Notes under the pieces: model-generated | The model's input: only the letters and a program-made list of their open reading frames with translations | Told to the model about the DNA's origin: nothing | The model's database searches: none | Shown here: positions 14,601 to 20,491 of the stretch, one piece after another | Numbering within the stretch: the stretch's first letter is position 1 | Layout: every line of letters starts with the position of its first letter | Made by a program: the position numbers and the translations under genes | Source: Gammaproteobacteria bacterium | Lineage (GTDB): Bacteria; Pseudomonadota; Gammaproteobacteria; Pseudomonadales; Azotimanducaceae | Length of the DNA: 21,617 bases | Assembly (NCBI GenBank): GCA_009839405.1 | Contig: VXPR01000574.1 | Location: 1 to 21,617 of the forward strand | Reading direction: 5' to 3'

Positions 14601-15105
14601 TGTCGCCCACGACAAGGGTGATTTCACCGAGTTCGCCCACGGCCTGGGGTTCGCGGTCCTTCACCGTGACGGTGAACTCCGTTTCATCGATGCCGGCGAC
14701 GTTCCAGGCCACGACCGTGACCGTGGCCGTGCCGGGACCTACCGGAATCAGAGTGATGTCATAGCCTTCGTGCTCGAGTCGCACGACGTTTTCGTCGGAC
14801 GACTCGGCGGTGCAATCGGTGGGGCGGTTCGAGAACACTCCATAAAAGTTGATCTCGAGCCGCGGCTCGTCCACGAACATCATCACGTCGTCGATGGCGC
14901 CAACGGCAACCGGTGCCTCTGCCGCAGCGACGGGAGCCGCCATGAGCATGCCCACAGGCACCAGCACCAGCATGGCCCACCGGCGGAGCAGGCCTCGGAA
15001 GCTCTCGCGAGCATCGCCGGGGGCGAGATCTTGGGTCAACACGGAGCGGTCTCCTTCCATGCCAGCGTGCTCGAGGCACCCGGCGAAGCACGTTGCGACT
15101 GTCAT
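11647..15105 (-). CDS. Classical autotransporter with Ig-like repeat passenger and beta-barrel domain
   Basis: The 1152-residue protein has a long N-terminal region with an Arg-Arg before a hydrophobic core (AMLVLVPVGMLMAAPVAA), giving an extended signal peptide of about 62 residues. Next come seven Ig/cadherin-like beta-sandwich units: a divergent one at 65-150, then 151-237, 238-328, 329-415, 416-505, 506-592 and 593-679. Each of these last six has a pattern of VxVGDTxxVDFxxxFxGxxLxYS, then VTVTASNxxGxxxxxFxVTVxD. A His/Arg-rich linker (about 690-780) leads to a beta-barrel domain (about 785-1152) that ends in the outer-membrane signature Phe (ELRAALRF). The passenger is probably displayed on the cell surface as an elongated stalk for adhesion or matrix contact; ligand unknown. 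The ATG overlaps the stop codon of the upstream OmpA-type gene as ATGA, which supports this start although no Shine-Dalgarno is seen. Confidence 0.88.
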   Translation of the reverse strand: MTVATCFAGCLEHAGMEGDRSVLTQDLAPGDARESFRGLLRRWAMLVLVPVGMLMAAPVAAAEAPVAVGAIDDVMMFVDEPRLEINFYGVFSNRPTDCTAESSDENVVRLEHEGYDITLIPVGPGTATVTVVAWNVAGIDETEFTVTVKDREPQAVGELGEITLVVGDTESVDFSEAFTGTNLVYSLTSTDDSVATATADGTMAAVQAHVAGTTEVTVTASNSAGSAMLAFRTTVQDIPPMVAKALDDLALTVGDTASVDFGETFSGTALRFSMEVADPDNAATATRDGDASTTIDVEALAHGEATVRLTASNTAGSVSETFTIAVRDQVPMAAGELAAVTLVVGETAEVDFSAAFTGNALVYSVASSSDANATAALSGQTAQLTALVAGSAKVTVTASNASGTATQEFLVTVQDIAPMVAKPLDDLALTVGDRASVDFAETFSGTALSFSMAVSDAAAATATRDSGASTTIDVEALAHGETMVTVTASNTAGSVSETFTIAVRDQVPMAVGELAAVTLIVGETAEVDFSEAFTGNALVYSVASSSDANATATLSGQTAQLTALVAGSATVTVTASNASGSAMHEFMVTVQDQPPATVGSLPNLSLTTGGNSETVEASGAFTGTALTYSVTSEGDAFAVTRSGSQVTVSPLVEGQGTVTVAATNTAGTASQTFRVTVSTDAAETGATERSLAAIGASTLSSVQSAIGARFRAARGNAEPAAGQSTWRGQRIGRHDHRGFSHHTSRFGPGSIGTSFADDWHQAGFGTGFGMHRAAASDVKWEPPAEWTFWGHVDRQSFEASAYDGGVSSVYFGADADFGERWMAGFAVSSSSGEAGYEFAGRGASGTGSLDTELTSVFPYLHVTPSEDAEVWAIVGAGWGDVTQTRSTTAQRGSADLSMWMLSFGGRRSIASADAWDVSILGDTSVLELQTDGGIGIINGLEVGVARQRAGLEAARLVALQDGGSLAWFGEVAARHDSGDGETGAGGELIGGVRFDSGRLSLEAKARLLAMHAADDYEENGFSLTATVRPAADGTGMSLSVSAHSGIGMGATQTSAILDSHQPGLRALQGSNDWGMAARIGHSLAAMWQPGSMTPFAELDVSPQRSRTMLGVRYDLSIPNASDRLNLEFATGHGEDHYRGSGVVTELRAALRF
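13330..14394 (-). repeat. ~531-bp tandem duplication inside the autotransporter gene
   Basis: The block 13861-14394 (residues 238-415, Ig-like units 2 and 3) is repeated as 13330-13860 (residues 416-592, units 4 and 5). Long stretches are nearly identical: for example 13400-13510 matches the sequence 531 bp away with very few changes. One codon differs in length. The period is two domains, not one, so a two-domain unit was copied. Confidence 0.85.
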
Positions 15106-16259
15106 CGTTCGGCCGGCGCCTGAAGCGTTACCGTGGTGACGCGCCGGTTCTCTTGCCGCCCTTCGGCGGTGCGGTTGTCAGCGGCGGGTTTCATTTCGCC
15201 GTGGCCGACGGTGGTGAGACGGGATGCATCCACACCGGCCGCGATCAGGTGGTCGCGCACCGTCTCGGCGCGACGTTCGGACAACCCTTGGTTGTAGGTG
15301 GCACGCCCTTGCCAATCGGTGTGGCCCTCGATGATCGCCCGCGCTTCGCGGTATTTGAGCAGCATGGCGATGCCCTCACGCAGCGTCGCCTCCTGGTCGG
15401 CACGAATGTCGGATTCGTCCAAATCAAACAGCACCGTGAACGAGAGGGGCTCCTCAGGCACCAGCGGGCAACCATCCTCGCCCTCGCCGGGCGTGTCGGG
15501 GCATTTGTCGAGGTAATCGGGCACGCCGTCGCCGTCGCGGTCGAGCGGACAGCCGCGTTCATCCACCGCGACGCCTTCGGGGGTGTCGGGGCAGGCATCG
15601 TCGGGGTCCGCAACGCCGTCACCGTCGCTGTCGGGCGGGAATGGGCAACCCCGTTCATCCACGGGCACGCCCGCCGGCGTGCCGGGGCAGTCGTCGTCGG
15701 CGTCGGGCACACCATCGCCGTCGCGATCCGGTGGCGGGTATGGCGAGACGTAACCAAGGAAAAGGGCAACGCCCCCTTGTGCGAAGGGATCGAGTGGGAT
15801 GGTGCCCGATTTCTTCCCGGCCCGCAGGTCCGCACGCCACGAAACTCGCGTGCCCAGGTCGCCGAAGGCACCGAAACCGGCGAACACTTGGGTGGCGTCC
15901 TCGTCCGGCCCGCCGTTTACGGCGAACGAGGAGCGACCGGCGCCAAACACGACATAAGGCTGCAGGGCGCGTCGGGCCTTGGGCAGAGACCAGAGCCCCG
16001 AAAGCCAAAAGGAATCCGCATCGCCTCGATCGGCCGACCAGGACAGATACGCCGCCTCGGCGGCCCAGTCGTCTGTGATGCCGTAGCCGACACTGAGCGC
16101 GAGGTCCGTGGAAGCGCCCACGTCGTGCTTTCGCGGGGCTTCCTTCATGGCTACCACGGGAGATATAAACCATTGACCAGATTCGGGATTCTCTCGGGCT
16201 TGCAGCGGCAGGCAAAGGCCCAGCGCAAGCAGCGGAATGGGGAGTGAGGACAGGCGCAC
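15102..16259 (-). CDS. OmpA/OprF-type outer-membrane protein with thrombospondin type-3 repeats
   Basis: From the GTG at 16259 the protein has 385 residues: a signal peptide (LSSLPIPLLALGLCLPLQA), an N-terminal beta-barrel (about 26-171, with YGITDDWAAEAAYLSW and LQPYVVFGAGRSSF), three calcium-binding DxDxDGxxD repeats (about 178-206, 210-238, 240-265, each with paired Cys), and an OmpA peptidoglycan-binding domain (about 274-381). In GHTDWQGRATYNQGLSERRA, Asp315 and Arg330 correspond to the diaminopimelate-binding pair of E. coli OmpA. It would tie the outer membrane to the cell wall. An in-frame TTG at 16280 gives seven more residues, but the candidate promoter leaves it almost no leader. 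Neither start has a clear Shine-Dalgarno. Its stop overlaps the autotransporter ATG, so the two are translated together. Confidence 0.92.
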   Translation of the reverse strand: MRLSSLPIPLLALGLCLPLQARENPESGQWFISPVVAMKEAPRKHDVGASTDLALSVGYGITDDWAAEAAYLSWSADRGDADSFWLSGLWSLPKARRALQPYVVFGAGRSSFAVNGGPDEDATQVFAGFGAFGDLGTRVSWRADLRAGKKSGTIPLDPFAQGGVALFLGYVSPYPPPDRDGDGVPDADDDCPGTPAGVPVDERGCPFPPDSDGDGVADPDDACPDTPEGVAVDERGCPLDRDGDGVPDYLDKCPDTPGEGEDGCPLVPEEPLSFTVLFDLDESDIRADQEATLREGIAMLLKYREARAIIEGHTDWQGRATYNQGLSERRAETVRDHLIAAGVDASRLTTVGHGEMKPAADNRTAEGRQENRRVTTVTLQAPAER

Positions 16260-16292
16260 AGTGACGATTCGCTCTACCAAGCAGCAATGGCC

Positions 16293-16301
16293 ATTGTAGC
16301 A
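16293..16301 (-). promoter_or_regulatory. Candidate extended -10 promoter (TGCTACAAT) of the OmpA-autotransporter operon
   Basis: On the minus strand TGCTACAAT fits an extended -10 element (TG, one base, then TACAAT, five of six). It ends 33 bp before the GTG start at 16259. A TTGCAC lies too far upstream (22 bp) to be a normal -35, but an extended -10 can work without one. Confidence 0.45.
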
Positions 16302-16430
16302 ATGGGGGGGACCGGAAAGGGTGCAAGAACTATGTCTTTATCGAGACTTTGGGGCTATGTCGGTGCGAAATCGGCTGCCGTTCGCCATGCCGACGACGCT
16401 TGCGTGGCGCAGTTGTGGAAACGGCTGCCT

Positions 16431-16478
16431 TGTAGGGCGGGAGCCCGTCTGCGTGCGGAGGAAGCGTGTAGGCAGACG
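16431..16478. repeat. Inverted-repeat element in the LLM oxidoreductase-OmpA gap
   Basis: TGTAGGGCGGGAGCCCG forms a small GGGC/GCCC hairpin, and CGTCTGC (16446-16452) pairs with GCAGACG (16472-16478) around a 19-base loop. The 247-bp gap 16281-16527 holds this element, the OmpA promoter candidate and the inverted repeat at 16503; I see no gene in it. Confidence 0.45.
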
Positions 16479-16502
16479 CGCATGCCTGCCGTGGCACCTC
16501 CG

Positions 16503-16543
16503 GAGGGTCGCCAGCGAGGGTGCGCCGCTACGCGGCGACCCTC
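16503..16543. repeat. 10-bp inverted repeat spanning the LLM oxidoreductase stop codon
   Basis: GAGGGTCGCC (16503-16512) and GGCGACCCTC (16534-16543) are perfect inverted arms. Inside, CGCCGC and GCGGCG (16523-16528 and 16532-16537) form a further stem whose loop contains the stop codon complement. It could act as a 3' stem that protects or ends the transcript, but no T-tract follows on either strand. Confidence 0.5.
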
Positions 16544-17535
16544 GAGAGCGCCTTGACCGTGCGCGTGCAGTCGGCGATGTACTCGTCGCGTCCCGGCGCG
16601 GCGACGGGCGTCACGAGCGCTGTGGAGACGCCGGCGGCCGCGTAGTCGGCCAGGCGCGCCTGCATCTCGTCGGCGGTGCCAATCAGCGTGCGTTCTCGAA
16701 TCAGTGCTTCGGGCACTGCTTCGAGTGCCTCTTGGCGTTGCCGGTCCCCCCACAGGCGTGCAACTTCGAGACAGGCCTCCTCGAACCCGGCGCGGGCGAA
16801 CATACGGCGGTACACCGGTGCCATGGCATAGGTGAATAACTCGCTGCGGTAGCGGTCCTGCACCGCCTCGTAGCTCTCTGTCTCGGTGGCGCGGAAGAAG
16901 ACGACCACCTCGAAGTTGTCGAGAGATCGACCCGCCCTGTCAGCGCCCGCCTGTAGGCGAACGCGCGCGTGGCGGACATCCGCCATCGTGACGAAGTTCA
17001 GAATCACCCCGTCGGCGACTTCGCCGGCGAGCTCCAGCATGCGGTCGTTGAGAGCCGCGAGATAGATGGGAACGCGACGCTCGGGCGGTCGGGCCAACTG
17101 TGCCCGGCGGTAGCGCCAGCGGCCGGATTCGGTGGTTACCCGTTCGCCGTCGAGCAACCGACGGGTGATGTCGACACACTCGCGGGTGAGGCTGAGGGGC
17201 GAGTCGCCCCAGGGGGTCGCGTGCCAATCCTCAACGATGATGGGCGTGCTGGTGCCGAGCCCGAGCACGAACCCTTCCGGCGCGAGTTGCTGCAAAGACG
17301 CGGCCATCATCGCCAAGAGCAGCGGGTCGCGTGTCTGCATGGGCACGATGGCGGTGCCGAGGCGGCCTTGCCCGAGTTGGCTGCCCACCGCGCCAAGCAG
17401 CGACGCCGCCTCCAGCGCGTTCACCTCCGCGGCCCACAGCCCACCCCAACCTGCGTCCTGGGCACTGAGCGCGAGATCGATGTTCTCTGGCAGCGAGCGT
17501 CCGGCGGCTGCCATGTCGATGCGTAGTTTTGTCAT
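16528..17535 (-). CDS. LLM-class (luciferase-like) flavin/F420-dependent oxidoreductase
   Basis: The 335-residue protein belongs to the bacterial luciferase-like superfamily, a TIM barrel using FMN or coenzyme F420. Visible family segments are the N-terminal strand KLRIDMAAAG, GWGGLWAAEVNALEAASLLGA, LGTAIVPMQTRDPLLLAMMAASLQQLAPEGFVLGLGTS, VDITRRLLDGERV and PPERRVPIYLAALNDRMLELAGEVADGVILNF. The length is typical. It resembles the TIGR03617/TIGR03619-like F420 group in general layout, but I cannot assign a substrate or choose between F420 and FMN from sequence. No signal peptide. The start ATG has only a weak GGG upstream. The SMUG1-type gene lies 84 bp upstream on the same strand, with a hairpin repeat between them. 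The gene's 3' end carries an inverted repeat over the stop codon. Confidence 0.88.
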   Translation of the reverse strand: MTKLRIDMAAAGRSLPENIDLALSAQDAGWGGLWAAEVNALEAASLLGAVGSQLGQGRLGTAIVPMQTRDPLLLAMMAASLQQLAPEGFVLGLGTSTPIIVEDWHATPWGDSPLSLTRECVDITRRLLDGERVTTESGRWRYRRAQLARPPERRVPIYLAALNDRMLELAGEVADGVILNFVTMADVRHARVRLQAGADRAGRSLDNFEVVVFFRATETESYEAVQDRYRSELFTYAMAPVYRRMFARAGFEEACLEVARLWGDRQRQEALEAVPEALIRERTLIGTADEMQARLADYAAAGVSTALVTPVAAPGRDEYIADCTRTVKALSRVAA

Positions 17536-17562
17536 GTCCCCAATGGTACCCCGGCACGAAGA

Positions 17563-17598
17563 CCTCGTAGGGGTGCCGCCCCTCGAGGGGTCACGACC
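17563..17598. repeat. CCTCGTAGGGG hairpin repeat
   Basis: CCTCGTAGGGG (17563-17573) is followed by the 12-bp palindrome CCCCTCGAGGGG (17579-17590). The same 11-mer lies in the opposite orientation at 4383-4393, also beside a hairpin. It sits in the 84-bp gap between the uracil-DNA glycosylase and the LLM oxidoreductase gene. Confidence 0.55.
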
Positions 17599-17619
17599 TC
17601 GCGCATTGAGCGGGACGGG

Positions 17620-18357
17620 TTACGGGAGCGACACCCCGAGCGCCGCGAGTTGTCGTTCCATTTGCGGGGCCCAGCCCTTGTTGGCGGCCGGGCTCGCCGG
17701 GCTAGGGTGTAAGATGCCGTCGATGCGAGGGCCCGGCCTCAGGGCGTCGTGGCAGCGGGCTTCGGCGTATCTGCCGATGCCGAGGACGAGGCTCGGTTCG
17801 AGGTAGTCCACGATCTTGGCCAAGGCGCGATCGCAGATGTCGTAAAGGGCCTTGCGCTCGGCCGCAGGCAGATGGTTCGGCGTTCGGTTGCGACCGGATT
17901 CTTCCAGGAACGCCAAGGGACAGTGGTTCCAGATGAAGAAACGCCGGAAGAAGGCGTCCGGGGTGCCGAAGCGCTCCTGCGCCCAGCCCCAAACGCGCTG
18001 GCCGCTCACTTCGCTGCGCGAGCACTCGAAGCCCTGGATGGGGCGCCTGGGGTGTTGCTCGGCTGGCGTCGTCACACCGGTGCAAATGCCTAGCCAGTCG
18101 CGCACCAACGCAACCTCACCGAACGGAACGCCCGTTTGCACCATGCCCCACGGCCCAGGATTCATCCCCACCAACAGGATGTCGGCTTCGCGCCGGCAGT
18201 ATCGTTCGAGATACTGCCGGTGCGCGCCTGCGGCATAGTCGAGTGGGTTGTACACGTGTGCCACGGGCGGCTGGAACGTGCAGCGTCCAGCCGCTCGCGC
18301 CAGCGTTCGGGCGATGGCTACCGGCGTCGTCTCGCCGACGTCGCGTTCAGTCGTCAA
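17620..18357 (-). CDS. SMUG1-type uracil-DNA glycosylase
   Basis: The protein matches vertebrate SMUG1 closely along its length. ILLVGMNPGPWGMVQTGVPF carries the GMNPG motif (residues 64-68, active-site Asn66), followed by EVALVRDWLGI, HPRRPIQGFECSRSEVSG, FIWNHCPLAFLEESGRN, LVLGIGRYAE, and LHPSPASPAANKGW with active-site His217. SMUG1 removes uracil and oxidised pyrimidines from DNA in base-excision repair. The TTG at 18357 is chosen as start because GAGGGG lies 10 bp upstream and the frame from the ATG at 18450 would overlap the Maf gene by about 100 bp and add 31 low-quality residues. This gives 245 residues, near the family length. It overlaps the 3' end of the Maf gene by 11 bp, so the two are coupled. 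It is less certain which start is used than what the protein is. Confidence 0.9.
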   Translation of the reverse strand: MTTERDVGETTPVAIARTLARAAGRCTFQPPVAHVYNPLDYAAGAHRQYLERYCRREADILLVGMNPGPWGMVQTGVPFGEVALVRDWLGICTGVTTPAEQHPRRPIQGFECSRSEVSGQRVWGWAQERFGTPDAFFRRFFIWNHCPLAFLEESGRNRTPNHLPAAERKALYDICDRALAKIVDYLEPSLVLGIGRYAEARCHDALRPGPRIDGILHPSPASPAANKGWAPQMERQLAALGVSLP

Positions 18358-18934
18358 GCGGGTTGATCCCCTCGTTGCGGAGCAGCGCCGCGAGCCGTAT
18401 GAGCGGCAGGCCGATGGCGGCGGTGGGGTCTTCGGTTTCGACGCGCTCAAACAGCATCACGCCCCGGCTTTCGGACTTGATGGCGCCGGCACAGTCCAAG
18501 GGTTGATCGAGTTCCACGTAGCGGCGGATTTCGGCCTCGGAGAGTCGGCGAAACGTGGTGGTGGTGCGGTCCGTGTGGGTCTGCAACTGCCCGGTGGCGC
18601 TGTTCAGCACTGCAACACCGGTGAGGAAATCGACCCGCTGGCCGGAGAGTTGCGCGAGTTGTCGCTCGGCGTTCGCCACGGTGCCGGGCTTGCCGAGCAC
18701 CTTGCCTTCATGCACGGCCACCTGATCGGAGCCGACCACCACCGCGCTTGGCGACCCGTCACCGACCTTGCGCGCCTTCAGCTCCGCGAGCCGCAGCACC
18801 AGCGCCGCCGGTGGCTCGCCCGGCAGGGGGCTCTCGTCCACATCCGGAAATGCGCTGTCAAAGTCGATGCCGAGGCGAGCGAGGAGTTCGCGGCGATAGC
18901 GGGACGAGGACGCAAGAATCAGTCGTGGTGCCAT
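18347..18934 (-). CDS. yceF: Maf/YceF-type nucleoside-triphosphate pyrophosphatase
   Basis: From the ATG at 18934 the protein has 195 residues, close to E. coli YceF (194), and begins MAPRLILASSSRYRRELLARLG. Maf signatures are SSSRYRRELL, DVDESPLPGEPP, VVVGSDQVAVHEGKVLGKPG, LTGVAVLNSATGQLQTHTD, RYVELDQPLDCAGAIKSESRG and GLPLIRLAALLRNEGINPL. The last segments match the YceF (m7GTP pyrophosphatase) subgroup rather than YhdE. It hydrolyses modified nucleoside triphosphates in the cytoplasm, keeping them out of RNA and DNA. The longer frame upstream to 19042 has low-complexity basic residues and is not used. No good Shine-Dalgarno is visible. The gene is divergent from the aminotransferase gene, and the uracil-DNA glycosylase follows with overlap. 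Confidence 0.93.
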   Translation of the reverse strand: MAPRLILASSSRYRRELLARLGIDFDSAFPDVDESPLPGEPPAALVLRLAELKARKVGDGSPSAVVVGSDQVAVHEGKVLGKPGTVANAERQLAQLSGQRVDFLTGVAVLNSATGQLQTHTDRTTTTFRRLSEAEIRRYVELDQPLDCAGAIKSESRGVMLFERVETEDPTAAIGLPLIRLAALLRNEGINPLDD

Positions 18935-18970
18935 GCAGCAAGACAAGCGTACGTTTTGCGGTGGGCGCAA

Positions 18971-18976
18971 AGCATA
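18971..18976 (-). promoter_or_regulatory. Candidate -10 box (TATGCT) of the yceF-SMUG1 pair
   Basis: TATGCT on the minus strand matches four of six -10 positions and ends 36 bp before the yceF ATG. No clear -35 box. It fits the leader length seen for other genes here. Confidence 0.3.
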
Positions 18977-19040
18977 CGCGTACAGACACGCTGCACCGCG
19001 CCTTCGGAGGCGAGGCACTCCGCCCTTCTCCGAGGTGAGC

Positions 19041-19049
19041 ATTTACACT
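19041..19049 (+). promoter_or_regulatory. Candidate -10 region (ATTTACACT) of the aminotransferase gene
   Basis: ATTTACACT ends 35 bp before the start codon and is identical to the nonamer before the TauD-like gene at 3024-3032. No convincing -35 box is visible. Confidence 0.35.
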
Positions 19050-19084
19050 GTCGGCGTTGCACGAAAAAGGGGGAGCTAGCCGGC

Positions 19085-20299
19085 ATGGACAACGGCGCCA
19101 AGGACGCGGCACTGCGCGAGCGGGCCGCGAGCGTGATTCCGGGCGGAATGTACGGCCACATGGCGATGGGCGCGCGGATGCCGGCCAACTATCCCCAGTT
19201 CTTCGCCCGCGCCAAGGGCGCCCGGCTGTGGGACGTGGACGGCAACGAGTACATAGACTACATCTGCTCGTACGGCCCGATGATCGCTGGCTACGGCAAC
19301 GAGCGCATCGCGGCGAGGGCCGAGGCGCAGCGCCGCAGCATCGACATCGGCAATGGCCCGGCCGCGAACGTGGTGGAGCTTGCCGAGCGCCTCGTCGGCA
19401 CGGTGGCGCACGCCGATTGGGCGGTCTTCTCCAAGAACGGCAACGACGCCACCACCACCTGCGTCATGGCAGCGAGGGCGCATCGCGGGCGCAGCAAGGT
19501 GCTCGTGGCGCGGGGCGCCTACCACGGCTCGCAGCCTTGGGCCAACCGGCGTGCCCCCGGAGCGCCTGGCACGGAGCACGGTGCCTTTCCCGAGTACGCC
19601 TTCAACGATGCGGCGAGCGTCGAGGGAGTGGTGCGGGAGCATTCCGGCCAGATCGCCGGCATCATGGTGTCGGCATTCCGCCACGACGCCGGTTCGCATC
19701 AGGAGCTCGTGGATCCGAACTTCGCGGCCGCCGTTCGGCGTCTGTGCGACCAGGAAGACGCGGCGCTGATTCTCGACGATGTGCGCGCCGGCTTTCGCCT
19801 CAGCCTCGACGCATCGTGGTCGCTTTTGGGGATTCGCCCCGACCTTTCCGCGTGGGGCAAGGCCATCGCCAACGGCGAACCGCTCGCGGCAACGCTCGGC
19901 AGCGAGCGCTTCCGGGACGCCATGAAGTCGGTGTTCGTCACCGGCTCCTTTTGGTATCAGTCCGCGCCCATGGCGGCAGCCTTGGAAACCCTCGACGTGC
20001 TGCACGAGGAGAATGCGCCGGCGCGCCTCGAGGCCCTCGGCCAGCGCCTGCGCGACGGCATCGACGAGGTGGCGCGGCTGCATCAGGAGCGCATTCGCCA
20101 AAGCGGGCCACCGCAGATGCCAGCGGTGATGTTCGAGGACGACCCAAACTGCGAGCGGGGCCTCGCGCTCTGCTCCCGCCTGATCGAACACGGCGTGTAC
20201 TTCCACCCATGGCACAACATGTTCCTGTCGCTGGCGCATACAGAAGACGACATCGACCGCACCATTGAAGCAGTGGACGGTGCGATGGGGGAACTGTAG
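19085..20299 (+). CDS. Class III PLP-dependent aminotransferase (GSA-aminomutase-like)
   Basis: The 404-residue protein starts MDNGAKDAALRERAASVIPGG, like glutamate-1-semialdehyde aminomutases and relatives. Visible family features are GARLWDVDGNEYIDYICSYGPMIAGYGN, FSKNGNDATTTCVMAARAHRGRSKVL, GAYHGSQPW, LILDDVRAGFRL (Asp231-Asp232) and SAWGKAIANGEPLAATLGSE with the PLP-binding lysine at 259. VFVTGSFWYQSAPMAAALETLD follows. It would use pyridoxal phosphate to transfer or shift an amino group. It differs from hemL enough (SSFGK-type motif is WGKAIANG, and the C-terminal part is short) that a haem role is doubtful. A substrate cannot be named. GGGGGAG lies ten bases before the ATG. The coding frame runs open upstream to 18248 over the divergent genes, but that part is not coding. 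A strong terminator follows the stop. Confidence 0.88.
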   Translation: MDNGAKDAALRERAASVIPGGMYGHMAMGARMPANYPQFFARAKGARLWDVDGNEYIDYICSYGPMIAGYGNERIAARAEAQRRSIDIGNGPAANVVELAERLVGTVAHADWAVFSKNGNDATTTCVMAARAHRGRSKVLVARGAYHGSQPWANRRAPGAPGTEHGAFPEYAFNDAASVEGVVREHSGQIAGIMVSAFRHDAGSHQELVDPNFAAAVRRLCDQEDAALILDDVRAGFRLSLDASWSLLGIRPDLSAWGKAIANGEPLAATLGSERFRDAMKSVFVTGSFWYQSAPMAAALETLDVLHEENAPARLEALGQRLRDGIDEVARLHQERIRQSGPPQMPAVMFEDDPNCERGLALCSRLIEHGVYFHPWHNMFLSLAHTEDDIDRTIEAVDGAMGEL

Positions 20300-20340
20300 C
20301 GCGCCCTAGCCGTCGGACTTGGTCGCTGGGCGGGCCCTGG

Positions 20341-20394
20341 AGGGAAGGCATTCTGCCTTCCCTGCGCGCCTTCAGGCGCGCCAATCCTTTTTTT
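20341..20394 (+). terminator. Double-hairpin Rho-independent terminator after the aminotransferase gene
   Basis: AGGGAAGGCA (20341-20350) pairs with TGCCTTCCCT (20354-20363) around a 3-base loop, and GCGCGCC (20364-20370) pairs with GGCGCGC (20375-20381) around TTCA. Seven T residues follow at 20388-20394, six bases after the second stem. The first hairpin shares its stem with the element at 11548, so this may be a dispersed repeat used as a terminator. Confidence 0.8.
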
Positions 20395-20455
20395 GCATGC
20401 CTCGTCGGCCTCCGGCGGAGTTCGCCGGCTTGACGGACCGGCATCGGCCAAATTA

Positions 20456-20479
20456 GGTTGCGCGGCGTTTCCCGCAACC
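20456..20479 (+). other. Hairpin just upstream of the Gfo/Idh/MocA gene
   Basis: GGTTGCG (20456-20462) and CGCAACC (20473-20479) form a perfect 7-bp stem ending 12 bases before the ATG, so it may lie in the 5' leader and affect ribosome access. It may also be only chance in GC-rich DNA. Confidence 0.3.
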
Positions 20480-20491
20480 GAGACCAGCCGC

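Noticed and set aside
18358..18450. Longer N-terminus of the SMUG1-type protein from an ATG at 18450
   Set aside because: It would overlap yceF by about 100 bp and adds residues without similarity to SMUG1.
18248..19084. N-terminal extension of the aminotransferase frame
   Set aside because: The open frame covers the divergent yceF and SMUG1 genes. A ribosome binding site and family alignment put the start at 19085.
19085..20299. Glutamate-1-semialdehyde aminomutase (hemL)
   Set aside because: The general fold and N-terminus agree, but the region around the PLP lysine and the C-terminus differ from hemL, and no haem gene is adjacent. I kept the broader class III call.
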